From Natronospira bacteriovora (lineage in GTDB: Bacteria; Pseudomonadota; Gammaproteobacteria; Natronospirales; Natronospiraceae), in contig NZ_JAVDDT010000002.1 in the NCBI RefSeq assembly GCF_030848495.1, positions 310,001 through 374,000 on the forward strand: a DNA stretch of 64,000 nt, given 5' to 3'. A program made the translations under genes and the position numbers. The notes below the pieces were generated by a model. It made no database searches. It was not told where the DNA came from and saw only the letters and a list, made by a program, of their open reading frames with translations. How positions within the stretch are numbered: the first letter of the stretch is position 1; the number at the start of each line of letters is the position of its first letter. Shown here one piece after another: positions 1 to 8,160 of this stretch.

Positions 1-66
1 CGTATAGCTGCTGGCCAGAAGCGTTGAAAGTGCTTCGACAACAGCCTCATTGCCTGGTTTTTTCAT
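1..66 (-). CDS. Dps-like ferritin, N-terminal fragment (runs off left edge)
   Basis: Only the first 22 codons are inside the window. The ATG at 66..64 has a strong GGAGG ribosome site seven bases upstream, and the frame stays open to the window edge. The visible peptide begins MKKPGNEAVVEALSTLL and ends ASSYT. This resembles the first helix of Dps-family DNA-protecting miniferritins, which often continue with LYLKTHNFHWN; that continuation is outside the window. The start lies inside the 3' end of the ArsR-type gene (20-base overlap), so the two are probably co-translated. A Dps in a sulfide operon would fit iron and peroxide protection, but identity rests on a short match. Confidence 0.5.
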   Translation of the reverse strand, partial: MKKPGNEAVVEALSTLLASSYT

Positions 67-472
67 CTTGGCCTCCAGTTGGCAGGGAATTTTCAAGGGA
101 TTCTGCCCGACTCAGGTGCTGAACGGGGCCTTCCGTGTCGGTTGTGCAGTAGATTTCATACAGTCGGCCGATGACCTCCATGGCGCCGGGGTCGGCAATT
201 CGGTAGTGGATGTTCTGTGATGCTCGTCGGGTGGTGACCAGCTTTTCCCGGCGCAGGCGTGCCAGATGCTGGGACAGGGCGGACTGGCCCAGTCTGTGTT
301 CGCCCCGCGTCAGGCTGTCATGCAGTTCAGAGACGGTTTTCTCGCCCTGGATCAGCTGGCACAGGATCATCAGCCGACAGGGGTTGGCCAGCGTTCTCAG
401 CATCCCCGCGGCCTTGTCTGCCTGCGCAGGTTTGATATCAGCCAGTCGGCGCCTGTCCTGTCTTGTGTTCAT
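47..472 (-). CDS. ArsR-family repressor, SqrR/BigR-like persulfide sensor
   Basis: A 141-residue winged-helix regulator of the ArsR family. The recognition-helix region reads QSALSQHLARLRREKLV (about residues 63-79), followed by the wing. Two cysteines stand out: Cys38 in MILCQL and Cys109 in YEIYC. They occupy the places of the dithiol pair that forms a polysulfide bridge in the persulfide sensors SqrR and BigR. The loop before the recognition helix is about five residues longer than usual. The gene starts six bases after the sulfide:quinone oxidoreductase stop and overlaps the following Dps-like gene. It is probably autoregulated, because the operon promoter carries the ATTAG-N6-CTAAT dyad also found at the persulfide dioxygenase gene. 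Family assignment is firm; the ligand is inferred from the cysteines and neighbours. Confidence 0.85.
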   Translation of the reverse strand: MNTRQDRRRLADIKPAQADKAAGMLRTLANPCRLMILCQLIQGEKTVSELHDSLTRGEHRLGQSALSQHLARLRREKLVTTRRASQNIHYRIADPGAMEVIGRLYEIYCTTDTEGPVQHLSRAESLENSLPTGGQDEKTRQ

Positions 473-478
473 GCGCCG

Positions 479-1774
479 TCAGGCCGCCTCTTTCCTTCGT
501 TCCGCCCGCAGCCGGCGAATGCCGAGCATTCGCAGCATGGCCCGTTCGTAGGCCGGTTCGGCAACGCCCTTTCGCATCTTTCGCAGGAAATACCATTCGA
601 AGGCGGATTTGGCCCAGTGCACCCACTTTCCCTTCTTTGTCCAGGTGACATTTCGCGGCGGCATCTGGGGCATGGCCAGAAAGGCTGCGCCGGTGTTGCC
701 CATGTCCGCCAGGCAGAGAGCGTTCCAGGTGGCTCGGGCTTCGGGTTGCTCTCCGGCCAGATCGAGCTTGATGTTCTCGGCGATGGCCGTGTTCATGGAC
801 TCGATCATGTAGCCGGTCTTGGGTGCGCCGGTGGCGACGGGAGTCTGTTCCACTGGCGGAATGGCCACGCAGACGCCGGATGCGTAGATGTTGGGCCATG
901 TTGGATTGCGCTGGAACTCGTCGATCTTCACGAAGCCCCGGGGGTTGCAGAGTTCAGCGATGGCGGCCACCGGATCCACACCCTTGAAGGCGGGCAGGAT
1001 CATGGAGAAGACGGCATCGATCTCATGCTGGCGACGGACTTCACCCTGATCGTCGTGTTCACTGACAAAGACCTTGCCCGATTCGAGCCTGTCTGTCTTG
1101 GCGTTGCAGATCCAGCGAATGTCCCGCTGGCGCAGTTCATGTTCCAGCAGCCCCCTGGAATCGCCCACGCCACCCAGGCCCAGGTGACCAATATAGGGTT
1201 CACTGGTGACGAAGGTGATGGGTACCTGATGGCGCAGACCGCGCTTGCGCAAATCACGGTCAAGGATGAAGGCAAACTCATAGGCGGGGCCGAAGCAGCT
1301 CGCGCCCTGGGCGGCACCGATGACAATGGGACCGGGGGCGGCCAGCAGTTGCTCGTACTTATCCCGGCAGTGCTCGGAATGATCCAGGGTGCAGATGGAC
1401 TGGCTGTGGCCATTTTCCGGACCCAGGCCCGGTATTTCCTCAAACGCCAGCTTCGGACCGGTGGTGATGGCCAGGTAGTCATAATTCAGGGTCTCGCCGC
1501 CTCTCAGGGTGACGGTCTGGGCATCCGGGTCGATTGCGGCGAGCGAATCCACCTTGAGATCAATGCCGCGTTTCTTCAGCGGCGGGGCCAGCGGGGTCGT
1601 GGTTTTCGGCCGCTCCCGCCAGCCCACCGCGATCCAGGGGTTTGACGGCACGAACTGAAAGTGGTCGGCGGGACTGACCACGGTGATCTTTTCCTTGCGG
1701 CCGAGGGTCTTTCTCAGCTCAAGGGCCAAAGGCATGCCGGCCAGGCCGGCGCCGATGATGACGGTATGTGCCAT
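479..1774 (-). CDS. sqr: Sulfide:quinone oxidoreductase (SQR)
   Basis: A flavoprotein of 431 residues that oxidises sulfide to polysulfide or persulfide and passes electrons to the membrane quinone pool. The N terminus carries the FAD-binding GAGLAG motif. The cysteines equivalent to the three redox residues of Acidithiobacillus SQR are present: Cys128 (SICTLDH), Cys160 (QGASCFGPAYE) and Cys354 (NALCLAD). The motif CNPRGFVKID and the C-terminal basic amphipathic stretch (WYFLRKMRKG) also fit a membrane-associated SQR. The start is the ATG at 1774, seven bases after a GGAGGG site; an in-frame TTG five codons upstream lies inside that site. The product should feed the persulfide dioxygenase encoded at 7249-8142, and the persulfide-sensor-like repressor follows immediately. 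Confidence 0.93.
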   Translation of the reverse strand: MAHTVIIGAGLAGMPLALELRKTLGRKEKITVVSPADHFQFVPSNPWIAVGWRERPKTTTPLAPPLKKRGIDLKVDSLAAIDPDAQTVTLRGGETLNYDYLAITTGPKLAFEEIPGLGPENGHSQSICTLDHSEHCRDKYEQLLAAPGPIVIGAAQGASCFGPAYEFAFILDRDLRKRGLRHQVPITFVTSEPYIGHLGLGGVGDSRGLLEHELRQRDIRWICNAKTDRLESGKVFVSEHDDQGEVRRQHEIDAVFSMILPAFKGVDPVAAIAELCNPRGFVKIDEFQRNPTWPNIYASGVCVAIPPVEQTPVATGAPKTGYMIESMNTAIAENIKLDLAGEQPEARATWNALCLADMGNTGAAFLAMPQMPPRNVTWTKKGKWVHWAKSAFEWYFLRKMRKGVAEPAYERAMLRMLGIRRLRAERRKEAA

Positions 1775-1855
1775 GGTGATTCCCTCCAATGGCTGTTCAG
1801 TTGCTGGATGGGGTGGGCTGGTCCATCAGCCTGGCCCCGTTTATGCCTCTCGTTG

Positions 1856-1898
1856 GCTGTGGGGCTTTGTTCGTCGAGGCGAAAGCCTCTCCCACAGC
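1856..1898. repeat. REP-like nested palindrome
   Basis: Arms GCTGTGGG (1856-1863) and CCCACAGC (1891-1898) enclose an inner hairpin GAGGC-GAAA-GCCTC (1876-1889) with a GNRA tetraloop. Read on the minus strand it resembles the gammaproteobacterial REP pattern TGTGGGAG...GGCTTTCGCC. It lies in the 170-base gap between the DUF2892 and SQR genes and may stabilise or punctuate the mRNA. Genome copy number is unknown. Confidence 0.55.
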
Positions 1899-1944
1899 AA
1901 GCCTCAAGTCTCTCTTCCTCAGCGCCTCTGCGCGAGGCATTCCT

Positions 1945-2136
1945 TTACGCGTCCCGCAGACCGGCCTTGCGCAGGATGGTCATCATCGGGCACCAGTTGC
2001 TGAAGGAAGACTGGATCAGGTTCAGGGCCACGAAGCCCGTGAAGAAGAGCCAGTAGTGATGGTGAAAGTGAGCCAGCAGGATGCTTGCAAGGACAAAACT
2101 GCCGGCGATGAGTCGAAGTGCCTGATTAACGGTCAT
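1945..2136 (-). CDS. DUF2892 (YgaP-type) small membrane protein
   Basis: A 63-residue protein with two hydrophobic segments (about residues 8-22 and 27-44) separated by an HFHHHYW turn, and the C-terminal motif SNWCPMMTILRKAGLR typical of the DUF2892 family. This is the membrane hairpin domain found alone or fused to rhodanese in YgaP. Such small proteins recur next to sulfide oxidation and rhodanese genes. It lies between the outer-membrane barrel gene (51-base gap) and sqr (170-base gap, containing a REP-like hairpin) in the same direction. Its biochemical role is not established; Cys49 in the NWCPM motif could be redox or sulfur reactive, which is speculation. Confidence 0.85.
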   Translation of the reverse strand: MTVNQALRLIAGSFVLASILLAHFHHHYWLFFTGFVALNLIQSSFSNWCPMMTILRKAGLRDA

Positions 2137-2187
2137 GATGTTTTCCTCTCTGTTGATGTACTTGGGTTTTCTCGCCGTGAAGGCGGC

Positions 2188-3489
2188 TCAGAAGGTTCGT
2201 TTGAGCCGCACATAGACACTGGAGTCCTTCTCGAACTGGCCATAGAAGGTGTGTTCGTTCTTCCCCCCGAACAGGTTGGCACCGGCATTCAGAAACAGCT
2301 GGTCGCTGAAGCGGTAATCCACTGCCGGGCGAAGGAACCAGTCTTCATCGTCGGGGGAGTAGAAACTCATCAGTCCAATCGTGAGATTGTCACGCATGAG
2401 TCGTTGGGTCAGGCGCAGGGTTATGACCTGACGGTACTCCTCGGGCAGTGTGTCCGGGTCCCCCTGGTAATTGGCTTCGAGGGCGTCATGATCCTGAAGC
2501 CATTCCAGGTAGTACTGGGCGCCCAGCGTGAAGTTGGTAGCCACCTCCTGCTCATAACCGGCCAGGAAGCGGGCTTCGCTGTTGGGCAGCATGGGGTTGT
2601 CGCCATCCCGGTTGTCGGCCGAGTCGTACCAGGAGAATTCCAGGTTATACAGGCCGCTGCCCATTGGGCCGCGCAGACTGCCACCAAGACTGTTGAGCCG
2701 GGCAAACTCCAGCTGCCCGCTATCCGGGTTGAAGGCGGTGGGCTGGCCGAAGAACCCGCGATAGAGATAAACGGCCCACTCCTGTGAACCGCGCATGCCA
2801 TGGATGCGCATGGCCAATTCGCCGTTATCGACTGTTCGTGTCGGGCGATCAACTTGTGGCAAGGGCGGAGCTGAAACACGCTCACCCTGCATGGGGTCGT
2901 AGTAGGAGAGGCGAATACCTTCAATGTAGGTGTCTGGCTCAAAGAAAGGAGTCCAGACGGCATCGATATTGACACGGTCACCGTACCAGCTGAGCCGAAC
3001 GGCATCGCTGGTTCCCTTGAGATACTCATCATCACGGCCGATGAGGAAGGACACCCAGTCCTTGGGGAAGTGATCATTGAGAAAGAGCAGGTCACCGGTA
3101 CCCCAGGTCAGAATCTGGCGGCCAAGCTGCACGTCGCTGCGATCACCAGCCGCAAAAATGACTCGAGCTTCGCGGACATCGCCGGTGATCTTGTCCTCCA
3201 CGCCATCCGCCAGGCCATCGAGCTTGAAACGCCAGTCCGCCCGGCCGCCATCGTATTGGCCCTCGAGCTGGAAGCGAACTTCGCCGAGTGGCATGTCGTC
3301 ATCAATCAGCTCATTGTCGCGGACACGATAGCCACCGGCGGCCTCGATGAAGCCATACCAGGAAACGGGGCTCATGTCGTCGTCACCCCACGGGTCATCG
3401 TCCCAGTCGTCAGCCAGCAGGGCTGGCGAGACGAGGAGGGTGAGGCCGGCCAGAAGGCCGGCTCTGAGGGAAGGTTGATGCCTGTGCAT
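2188..3489 (-). CDS. Outer-membrane beta-barrel protein, DUF1302-like
   Basis: A 433-residue protein with a signal peptide (hydrophobic LLAGLTLLVSPALLA, cleavage near residue 26), a very acidic mature start (DDWDDDPWGDDD) and many alternating aromatic strands ending in a terminal phenylalanine (RLKRTF). These are marks of an outer-membrane barrel. The motif LGRQILTWGTGD and overall length resemble the DUF1302 and alginate-porin-like barrels encoded beside MMPL-type RND transporters. An AGGAG site precedes the ATG by seven bases. It follows the LolA-like gene by 24 bases. It may be the outer-membrane partner or acceptor of the RND/LolA-like pair. The substrate is unknown. Confidence 0.78.
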   Translation of the reverse strand: MHRHQPSLRAGLLAGLTLLVSPALLADDWDDDPWGDDDMSPVSWYGFIEAAGGYRVRDNELIDDDMPLGEVRFQLEGQYDGGRADWRFKLDGLADGVEDKITGDVREARVIFAAGDRSDVQLGRQILTWGTGDLLFLNDHFPKDWVSFLIGRDDEYLKGTSDAVRLSWYGDRVNIDAVWTPFFEPDTYIEGIRLSYYDPMQGERVSAPPLPQVDRPTRTVDNGELAMRIHGMRGSQEWAVYLYRGFFGQPTAFNPDSGQLEFARLNSLGGSLRGPMGSGLYNLEFSWYDSADNRDGDNPMLPNSEARFLAGYEQEVATNFTLGAQYYLEWLQDHDALEANYQGDPDTLPEEYRQVITLRLTQRLMRDNLTIGLMSFYSPDDEDWFLRPAVDYRFSDQLFLNAGANLFGGKNEHTFYGQFEKDSSVYVRLKRTF

Positions 3490-3513
3490 GTCTGGCTCCT
3501 TGAATCACTTGCC

Positions 3514-4329
3514 TTACTGCCGCTGCAGCCATTGGCGCGGCGGGTTGCGCAGAGAGCGCTCGCTGAACACCGATTCCGGGATGCCGATGTCATAGGCGCT
3601 GAAGCGGAACTCCACCAGGGTGTGCCCGCCGCTGGCCAGGTCTTCCATGCGCATGCGGGTGCCGGTGGGGTAGCCGTCGATTTCCTCTACTTCCTCGATG
3701 GTCATGCGGCGATAAACCGTGCCGTTTTCGTCCATGTACTCGCTCTTCATGGGCAGGTAGGTATCGCGATCGATCCAGGTATCAAAATGGGCAAACTCCG
3801 CACTGCCCGGAACCTTCGGAGTGCTGCGTACAACGAAGTACTCATCCGTCGTCTCAATCAGCTCATGCTCATCGTCTTGCAGATGCCGGCCGGAGACATC
3901 CTCGTAGTACACATGGGAGCCCACGAAGCTGGTGCGCTTGTCGCCGGGTGCAATGCGGCGAACTAGGTCCAGGCCGGGCAGATAGAGCCAGCGGTTGTCG
4001 TCGGCACCCGGATTCTTTTCCACGAGAAAGACCGTGCCGCGCACATCCGATGGGCGACTGAATACCACCAGGTAATGTTGGCGGCCTTCCTCGCCATTCT
4101 TGCGGAGCAGGGTGAACTGACGTACTTGCTCGCGGCCACGACTGTCAATGATTCGCATGCGGGCCTCGGCACGCCCGTCAGCACCCGCGTAGAAGGAGGC
4201 CTGGTTTGCTCTTTCCACGATATCCATGGCGGAGGGGGGTTCTGCCATGCCCTTTCCAATGCCACTGATGGCCAGGCCCGCGCTCAGAAAGGCGGCAGTC
4301 CACAGTTTTTTGAGGGGTCTGTTCTTCAT
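3514..4329 (-). CDS. Periplasmic LolA-like outer-membrane lipoprotein-sorting family protein
   Basis: A 271-residue secreted protein. The start at 4329 is preceded by AAGGAGA; an upstream ATG at 4389 would bury the signal peptide. The signal peptide spans residues 1-29 (ISGIGKGMA, then EPPSA). The mature part carries the LolA-like fold signature of proteins paired with MMPL/RND exporters: VERANQASFYAG near the start, then RWLYLPGLDLVRRI, a conserved FVGSHVYYED stretch and a TYLPMKSEYMDENG strand pair. Members of this family are thought to carry hydrophobic cargo across the periplasm. It sits between the RND gene (43-base gap) and the barrel gene (24-base gap), so the three are likely one export system. 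Cargo is unknown. Confidence 0.82.
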   Translation of the reverse strand: MKNRPLKKLWTAAFLSAGLAISGIGKGMAEPPSAMDIVERANQASFYAGADGRAEARMRIIDSRGREQVRQFTLLRKNGEEGRQHYLVVFSRPSDVRGTVFLVEKNPGADDNRWLYLPGLDLVRRIAPGDKRTSFVGSHVYYEDVSGRHLQDDEHELIETTDEYFVVRSTPKVPGSAEFAHFDTWIDRDTYLPMKSEYMDENGTVYRRMTIEEVEEIDGYPTGTRMRMEDLASGGHTLVEFRFSAYDIGIPESVFSERSLRNPPRQWLQRQ

Positions 4330-4372
4330 TTCATCTCTCCTTCGGGCAATACGGCCCGGATTCAATGCAGGT

Positions 4373-6973
4373 TCATTGTTCGCTGGCATTCACTTCCTGC
4401 CTGGCTTGCTGGCCGAAGAACAGGCCCGGTGCCGTTCGCAGGATGGCCGGCAGCATCAGCAGAGTGACAATGGCCGACAGCGCCATGATGCTGGCCAGGA
4501 AGATGCCAACCGTGATGTAGGGCACCAGAGCGGCGGCCAGCAGGGGCAGGAAGCCCAGGGAGATCACCACGGCATTGCGGGTAATGGCCCGGGCAGGTTC
4601 ACCGAAGACATAGTCCATGGCCTGCTGCCAGCTCCCGGTCTCATCAAATGCGCCTCGCATGCGCTGGATGAAGTGGATAGCGAAGTCCACCGACAGGCCG
4701 AGGCTGAGTGAGGACAGTACCGCTACCGGCATGTCGTAGGACTTGCCGATCAGGCCCATGACGCCATAGATCAGGGCAATGGTCAGCGTCAGGGGCAGCA
4801 CGGCGAGGATGCCGAACAGCAGGGAGCGGAACAGGACAATCATCATCAGAAGAACGATGGCGAAGGCTGAGAGCAGGGCCAGCAACATGCCTTCCACCAT
4901 TTCGTTCTGCCAGACCAGATTGACGTAGGTGGAGCCACCCCAGCTGAGTTCGACACCATCGGGCAGCGGATTCTTGCCGGTGTAGCGTTCCACGGCATCC
5001 ACTACCCGCTGCATATCCTGGTTGTCACCACTGGGCAACTGCAGCCAGATATTGGCCGAACGGTAGTCCTGGCTGACGAAGTGCCACAGGTCGTGTGGCC
5101 GGTGGGAGCCCTGGAAGCTCAGGATGGCCTGGGCCACACCCGCCGGGCTATCGGGAATGCGGTAATCCTCATCCTGGCCACTGACCAGTTCACGATTGAT
5201 GGTGCGAACCAGGTCCGCCAGGGAGTTGGATTTGCCCACATGGCCGTTGTCTTCCAGCCAGGCCTGCAGTTCAGCCATGTAATGCAGGCCGTCCGGCGTC
5301 TGGAAGTAGAGGGCTTCGCTGCGTACCGACTCGGCTTCGTCCAGCAGGGCCTCCCAGTAATCGAGCTCCGCCGCCGGGGCATCGAAGAGCAGGTCGTCCA
5401 GGGCAAACATCAGGTTGTCCAGCGTTGCACCGGGGTCGTCCTCGCGGGCGTCTTCCAGCAGCTGTTGCCATTGATCATCGAGTGACAGACCGGCCTCACG
5501 GGCGTCCTCGAGCAGTGGCTGGGCGCGTTCCTGAAGGCTCTGCTCCAGATCCGCGGCCGCGGACTGCTCAAGGACGATGTAGGCCTCGTAGGTGCCGGCG
5601 AAATGATGATTGAGCACGGCATCTGCCACCCGGATGCGGTGATCCTGCTTGAACCAGCGGGTCGGGTTGTCGTTGATCTGAATCTGGGTGATACCGAAGA
5701 CGGCGACAGCCAGCAGGGCCGCGAAACTTACCAGAAGCGGGCGCGCGTGGCGGGTGGCGAAGCGGCCAGTGGCCGACATGAATTCACAGAGCTTGCAGTC
5801 GGCGCCCTTGCCTTCACGCTCATGCTTTTTCACCCGCGCCACCATGCGATCCACCGTGCTCTGGGGCAGGGCAGCGATGAAGGCGGGCAGGAAGGTCAGT
5901 GTCAGCAGCATGGCAAACAGTACGCCGACGGCTACAAAGGCACCGAAGACCTGAACCGGCGGGATCGGCGTCAGCATCAATGACGCGAAGCCCACGGTGG
6001 TGGTCAGGGCCGTAAAGATGACTGGTTTGTAAAGGCTCTGGATGACCTCTTCCATGGTGGCCTGGGTGTCGGCGCCCGCGCTGCAGCGGTCGGTGAAACC
6101 CGAAAGCACATGGATGGACGCCACCACGGCGATGGGCATCAGGAAGATGGGGATCATGGAGCTCATGATGTGAACGGTGTAGCCCAGACCGATGAGCAGG
6201 CCCATGGTGGAGATCACCGTGGCCATGGCCAGCAGCATGGGAGCCACGACCAGCGGAACGCTGCGGAAGAAATACAGCATGATCAGGAAGATCAGGATTC
6301 CCGCCAGGGGCGCGGAAATGGCCATCTGCTGGAACATCTCGACCCCGAAGGTATCCTGCGCCACCGGCTGCCCGGTGATGTGGAATTCGTCACCACTTTC
6401 CAATGTGTCGATAATGGCCTGGATTTCCGTGGCAATTCGGTGGCTTTCGTTCTTGTCCACGATGGGAACATAGACGCCCGCCGCCCGGCCGTCCTCGGAA
6501 ACCAGCGTGCCGTAGAACATGGGCAGGCGCTCGACAGCCTTGCGAATGGCGTCCGCCTCGGCCTGATTGGCCGGCGGCGTGTCCATCATCCAGTCGAAGC
6601 TGAGGGTGCCTGGCGTCACCTGCTCCACATTGTCCACGGTGGCCAGGGAGAGCATGTCTCGGCTGATGACCCCGTCAATGCCTTCGATGCCTGCTGACAG
6701 CCGATGGAGGGCGGTGAGGGAGTCTGGATTGAAGATTCCCTGAGGGTGATCGGTATTGACGATGCCCACCACGATCATGTCGTAGAGATCGAACAGATCC
6801 TTGATGCGATTGTGTTCGACCCGGTCCGGCTGCTCCGCCGAGAGCATGTTTTCGGGGTCCGTATCGATGCTGATACGGGGGATCATCAGCCCCATGACCA
6901 GGGTGATCACGGCGGTCAGTCCGAAGACCCACCACCGGTATTTCATGCTGAATCGGGCAATCAGGCGTCCCAT
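4373..6973 (-). CDS. MMPL/RND-superfamily transporter
   Basis: An 866-residue inner-membrane protein with the two-fold RND layout: TM1 at about 14-32, a periplasmic domain to about 215, a cluster of membrane segments to about 370, a cytoplasmic linker, a second lone segment near 410-430, a second periplasmic domain, and C-terminal segments from about 690. The motif GLSVDFAIHFIQRM is typical of the HpnN/MMPL branch rather than of AcrB-type pumps. The linker between the halves carries a CxxC (Cys393, Cys396). The ATG at 6973 is preceded by GGGAGA. It is the first gene of the sulfide-linked operon and sits directly under the promoter with the candidate repressor site. It probably exports a lipid-like or hydrophobic molecule with the next two gene products. 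Confidence 0.88.
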   Translation of the reverse strand: MGRLIARFSMKYRWWVFGLTAVITLVMGLMIPRISIDTDPENMLSAEQPDRVEHNRIKDLFDLYDMIVVGIVNTDHPQGIFNPDSLTALHRLSAGIEGIDGVISRDMLSLATVDNVEQVTPGTLSFDWMMDTPPANQAEADAIRKAVERLPMFYGTLVSEDGRAAGVYVPIVDKNESHRIATEIQAIIDTLESGDEFHITGQPVAQDTFGVEMFQQMAISAPLAGILIFLIMLYFFRSVPLVVAPMLLAMATVISTMGLLIGLGYTVHIMSSMIPIFLMPIAVVASIHVLSGFTDRCSAGADTQATMEEVIQSLYKPVIFTALTTTVGFASLMLTPIPPVQVFGAFVAVGVLFAMLLTLTFLPAFIAALPQSTVDRMVARVKKHEREGKGADCKLCEFMSATGRFATRHARPLLVSFAALLAVAVFGITQIQINDNPTRWFKQDHRIRVADAVLNHHFAGTYEAYIVLEQSAAADLEQSLQERAQPLLEDAREAGLSLDDQWQQLLEDAREDDPGATLDNLMFALDDLLFDAPAAELDYWEALLDEAESVRSEALYFQTPDGLHYMAELQAWLEDNGHVGKSNSLADLVRTINRELVSGQDEDYRIPDSPAGVAQAILSFQGSHRPHDLWHFVSQDYRSANIWLQLPSGDNQDMQRVVDAVERYTGKNPLPDGVELSWGGSTYVNLVWQNEMVEGMLLALLSAFAIVLLMMIVLFRSLLFGILAVLPLTLTIALIYGVMGLIGKSYDMPVAVLSSLSLGLSVDFAIHFIQRMRGAFDETGSWQQAMDYVFGEPARAITRNAVVISLGFLPLLAAALVPYITVGIFLASIMALSAIVTLLMLPAILRTAPGLFFGQQARQEVNASEQ

Positions 6974-6996
6974 GCTGTTTCTCCCATTAACACTAA

Positions 6997-7012
6997 ATTA
7001 GAATCTGCTAAT
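6997..7012. promoter_or_regulatory. Candidate persulfide-repressor operator (ATTAG-N6-CTAAT)
   Basis: Five-base inverted arms ATTAG (6997-7001) and CTAAT (7008-7012) with a six-base spacer. The site begins two bases downstream of the -10 box of the RND operon promoter, where a bound repressor would block initiation. The same arms and spacer length occur at the persulfide dioxygenase promoter (8161-8180). Confidence 0.65.
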
Positions 7013-7013
7013 A

Positions 7014-7042
7014 AATATAGGGTCAGTTTCAGTTCCCGTCAA
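7014..7042 (-). promoter_or_regulatory. Sigma-70 promoter of the RND-sqr operon
   Basis: On the minus strand, TTGACG (7042..7037) and TATATT (7019..7014) are separated by exactly 17 bases. Initiation would fall close to the dyad at 6997-7012, about 40 bases before the RND start codon. Confidence 0.75.
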
Positions 7043-7181
7043 GGCCCGGGCCGGTCATTCATGGGCAGATCGAGCCCGTGTTTCCGCTGCCACCACATGA
7101 CGCCTCCTGGGCCGATCAGGGATGTGCCGCGTTCTGGCACGATCCGGCTCCGGCTTTCCCCAGCCTGCGCTCAGGTGGCCA

Positions 7182-7211
7182 GGAAGGTAATGACCGTGGT
7201 CATCACCTTCC
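7182..7211. repeat. 14-bp inverted repeat downstream of the persulfide dioxygenase gene
   Basis: Arms 7182-7195 and 7198-7211 pair with one mismatch around a two-base centre (GT). It lies 38 bases beyond the dioxygenase stop and upstream of the RND operon promoter. No T-run follows on either strand, so it may be a weak terminator, an mRNA end stabiliser or a protein-binding dyad. Confidence 0.45.
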
Positions 7212-7248
7212 GGAAACCCGTCGGGTGCTTGCGTGGCTCTGGAGAGGG

Positions 7249-8142
7249 TCAGTCGTGTCCACTGCGTGGCCCGGGCGCCTTGCCCAGCCGGTTCAGCGGT
7301 ACCTTCAGGTAACTGACACCATTGTCCTCGGCCGGTGGCAGCTTGCCGGCACGCATGTTGATCTGTACCGAGGGAATGATCAGTCGGGGCATGGGCAGGG
7401 TGGCATCCCGTTCATTCCTCAGCCGGACATAGTCCTCCCGGCTTCTGTCCTGGCCGACATGAATGTTGCGTGCCCGTTGTTCGGCCACGGTGGTTTCGCA
7501 TTGCACTTCGCGGCCGCCAGGTGCGTAGTCATGACACATGAACAGGCGGGTTTCCGGTGGCAGGGCGAGCAGTTTCTGGATGGAATCGTAGAGCATGCCC
7601 GCATCGCCGCCGGGGAAGTCGGCCCGGGCGCTGCCCCCATCCGGCATGAACAGGGTGTCACCGACGAAAACGGCATCCCCGATTCGGAAACTGTTGCTGT
7701 CCGAGGTGTGGCCGGGGGTATGGATGACCTCGATATCAAGGCCGGCGGTTCTGAACACTTCACCATCTTGGAGCAGGTGATCGAACTCCGCGCCTTGCGG
7801 CTGATAGGGGTTTGGCAGGTTGAACACCTTGGTGAAATGCGATTGCACTTGCTGGATACCATCACCGATGGCAATCCGTGCGTCCAGCTCCCTGGCCAGG
7901 TAGGGGGCGGCGGAGAGGTGATCGGCGTGGGCATGGGTTTCGAGAATCCAGTCCACGGCGAGGTGTTCTTCGCGCAGAAAATCCAGGATTTGATCGGCCG
8001 ATTCCGTCCAGGTTCGCGCCGCTTTGTAGTCGAAATCCAGCACGGGGTCGATCACCACGGCTTCATGGCCTGCGGGTGCACGCACCACGTAGGAGAAGGT
8101 GCCGGTGTCTTCGTGAAAGAAGGGGGTGACTTGCGGGCGCAT
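7249..8142 (-). CDS. Persulfide dioxygenase (ETHE1/Blh-type metallo-beta-lactamase fold)
   Basis: A 297-residue mononuclear-iron enzyme of the ETHE1 group that oxidises glutathione persulfide to sulfite. The metal motif THAHADH is at residues 69-75 (His70, His72, Asp74, His75), with His141 in HTPGHTSDS, Asp162 in VGDTLFMPD and His204 in FMCHDY. The start region (FFHEDTGTFSYVV and VIDPVLDFD) is characteristic of bacterial PDO/Blh proteins. An AGGAG site precedes the ATG. It is transcribed alone from a promoter overlapped by the operator-like dyad at 8161-8180, shared with the sqr operon. It should consume the persulfide made by SQR. Confidence 0.92.
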   Translation of the reverse strand: MRPQVTPFFHEDTGTFSYVVRAPAGHEAVVIDPVLDFDYKAARTWTESADQILDFLREEHLAVDWILETHAHADHLSAAPYLARELDARIAIGDGIQQVQSHFTKVFNLPNPYQPQGAEFDHLLQDGEVFRTAGLDIEVIHTPGHTSDSNSFRIGDAVFVGDTLFMPDGGSARADFPGGDAGMLYDSIQKLLALPPETRLFMCHDYAPGGREVQCETTVAEQRARNIHVGQDRSREDYVRLRNERDATLPMPRLIIPSVQINMRAGKLPPAEDNGVSYLKVPLNRLGKAPGPRSGHD

Positions 8143-8160
8143 GGTTTCGGCTCCTGTTAA

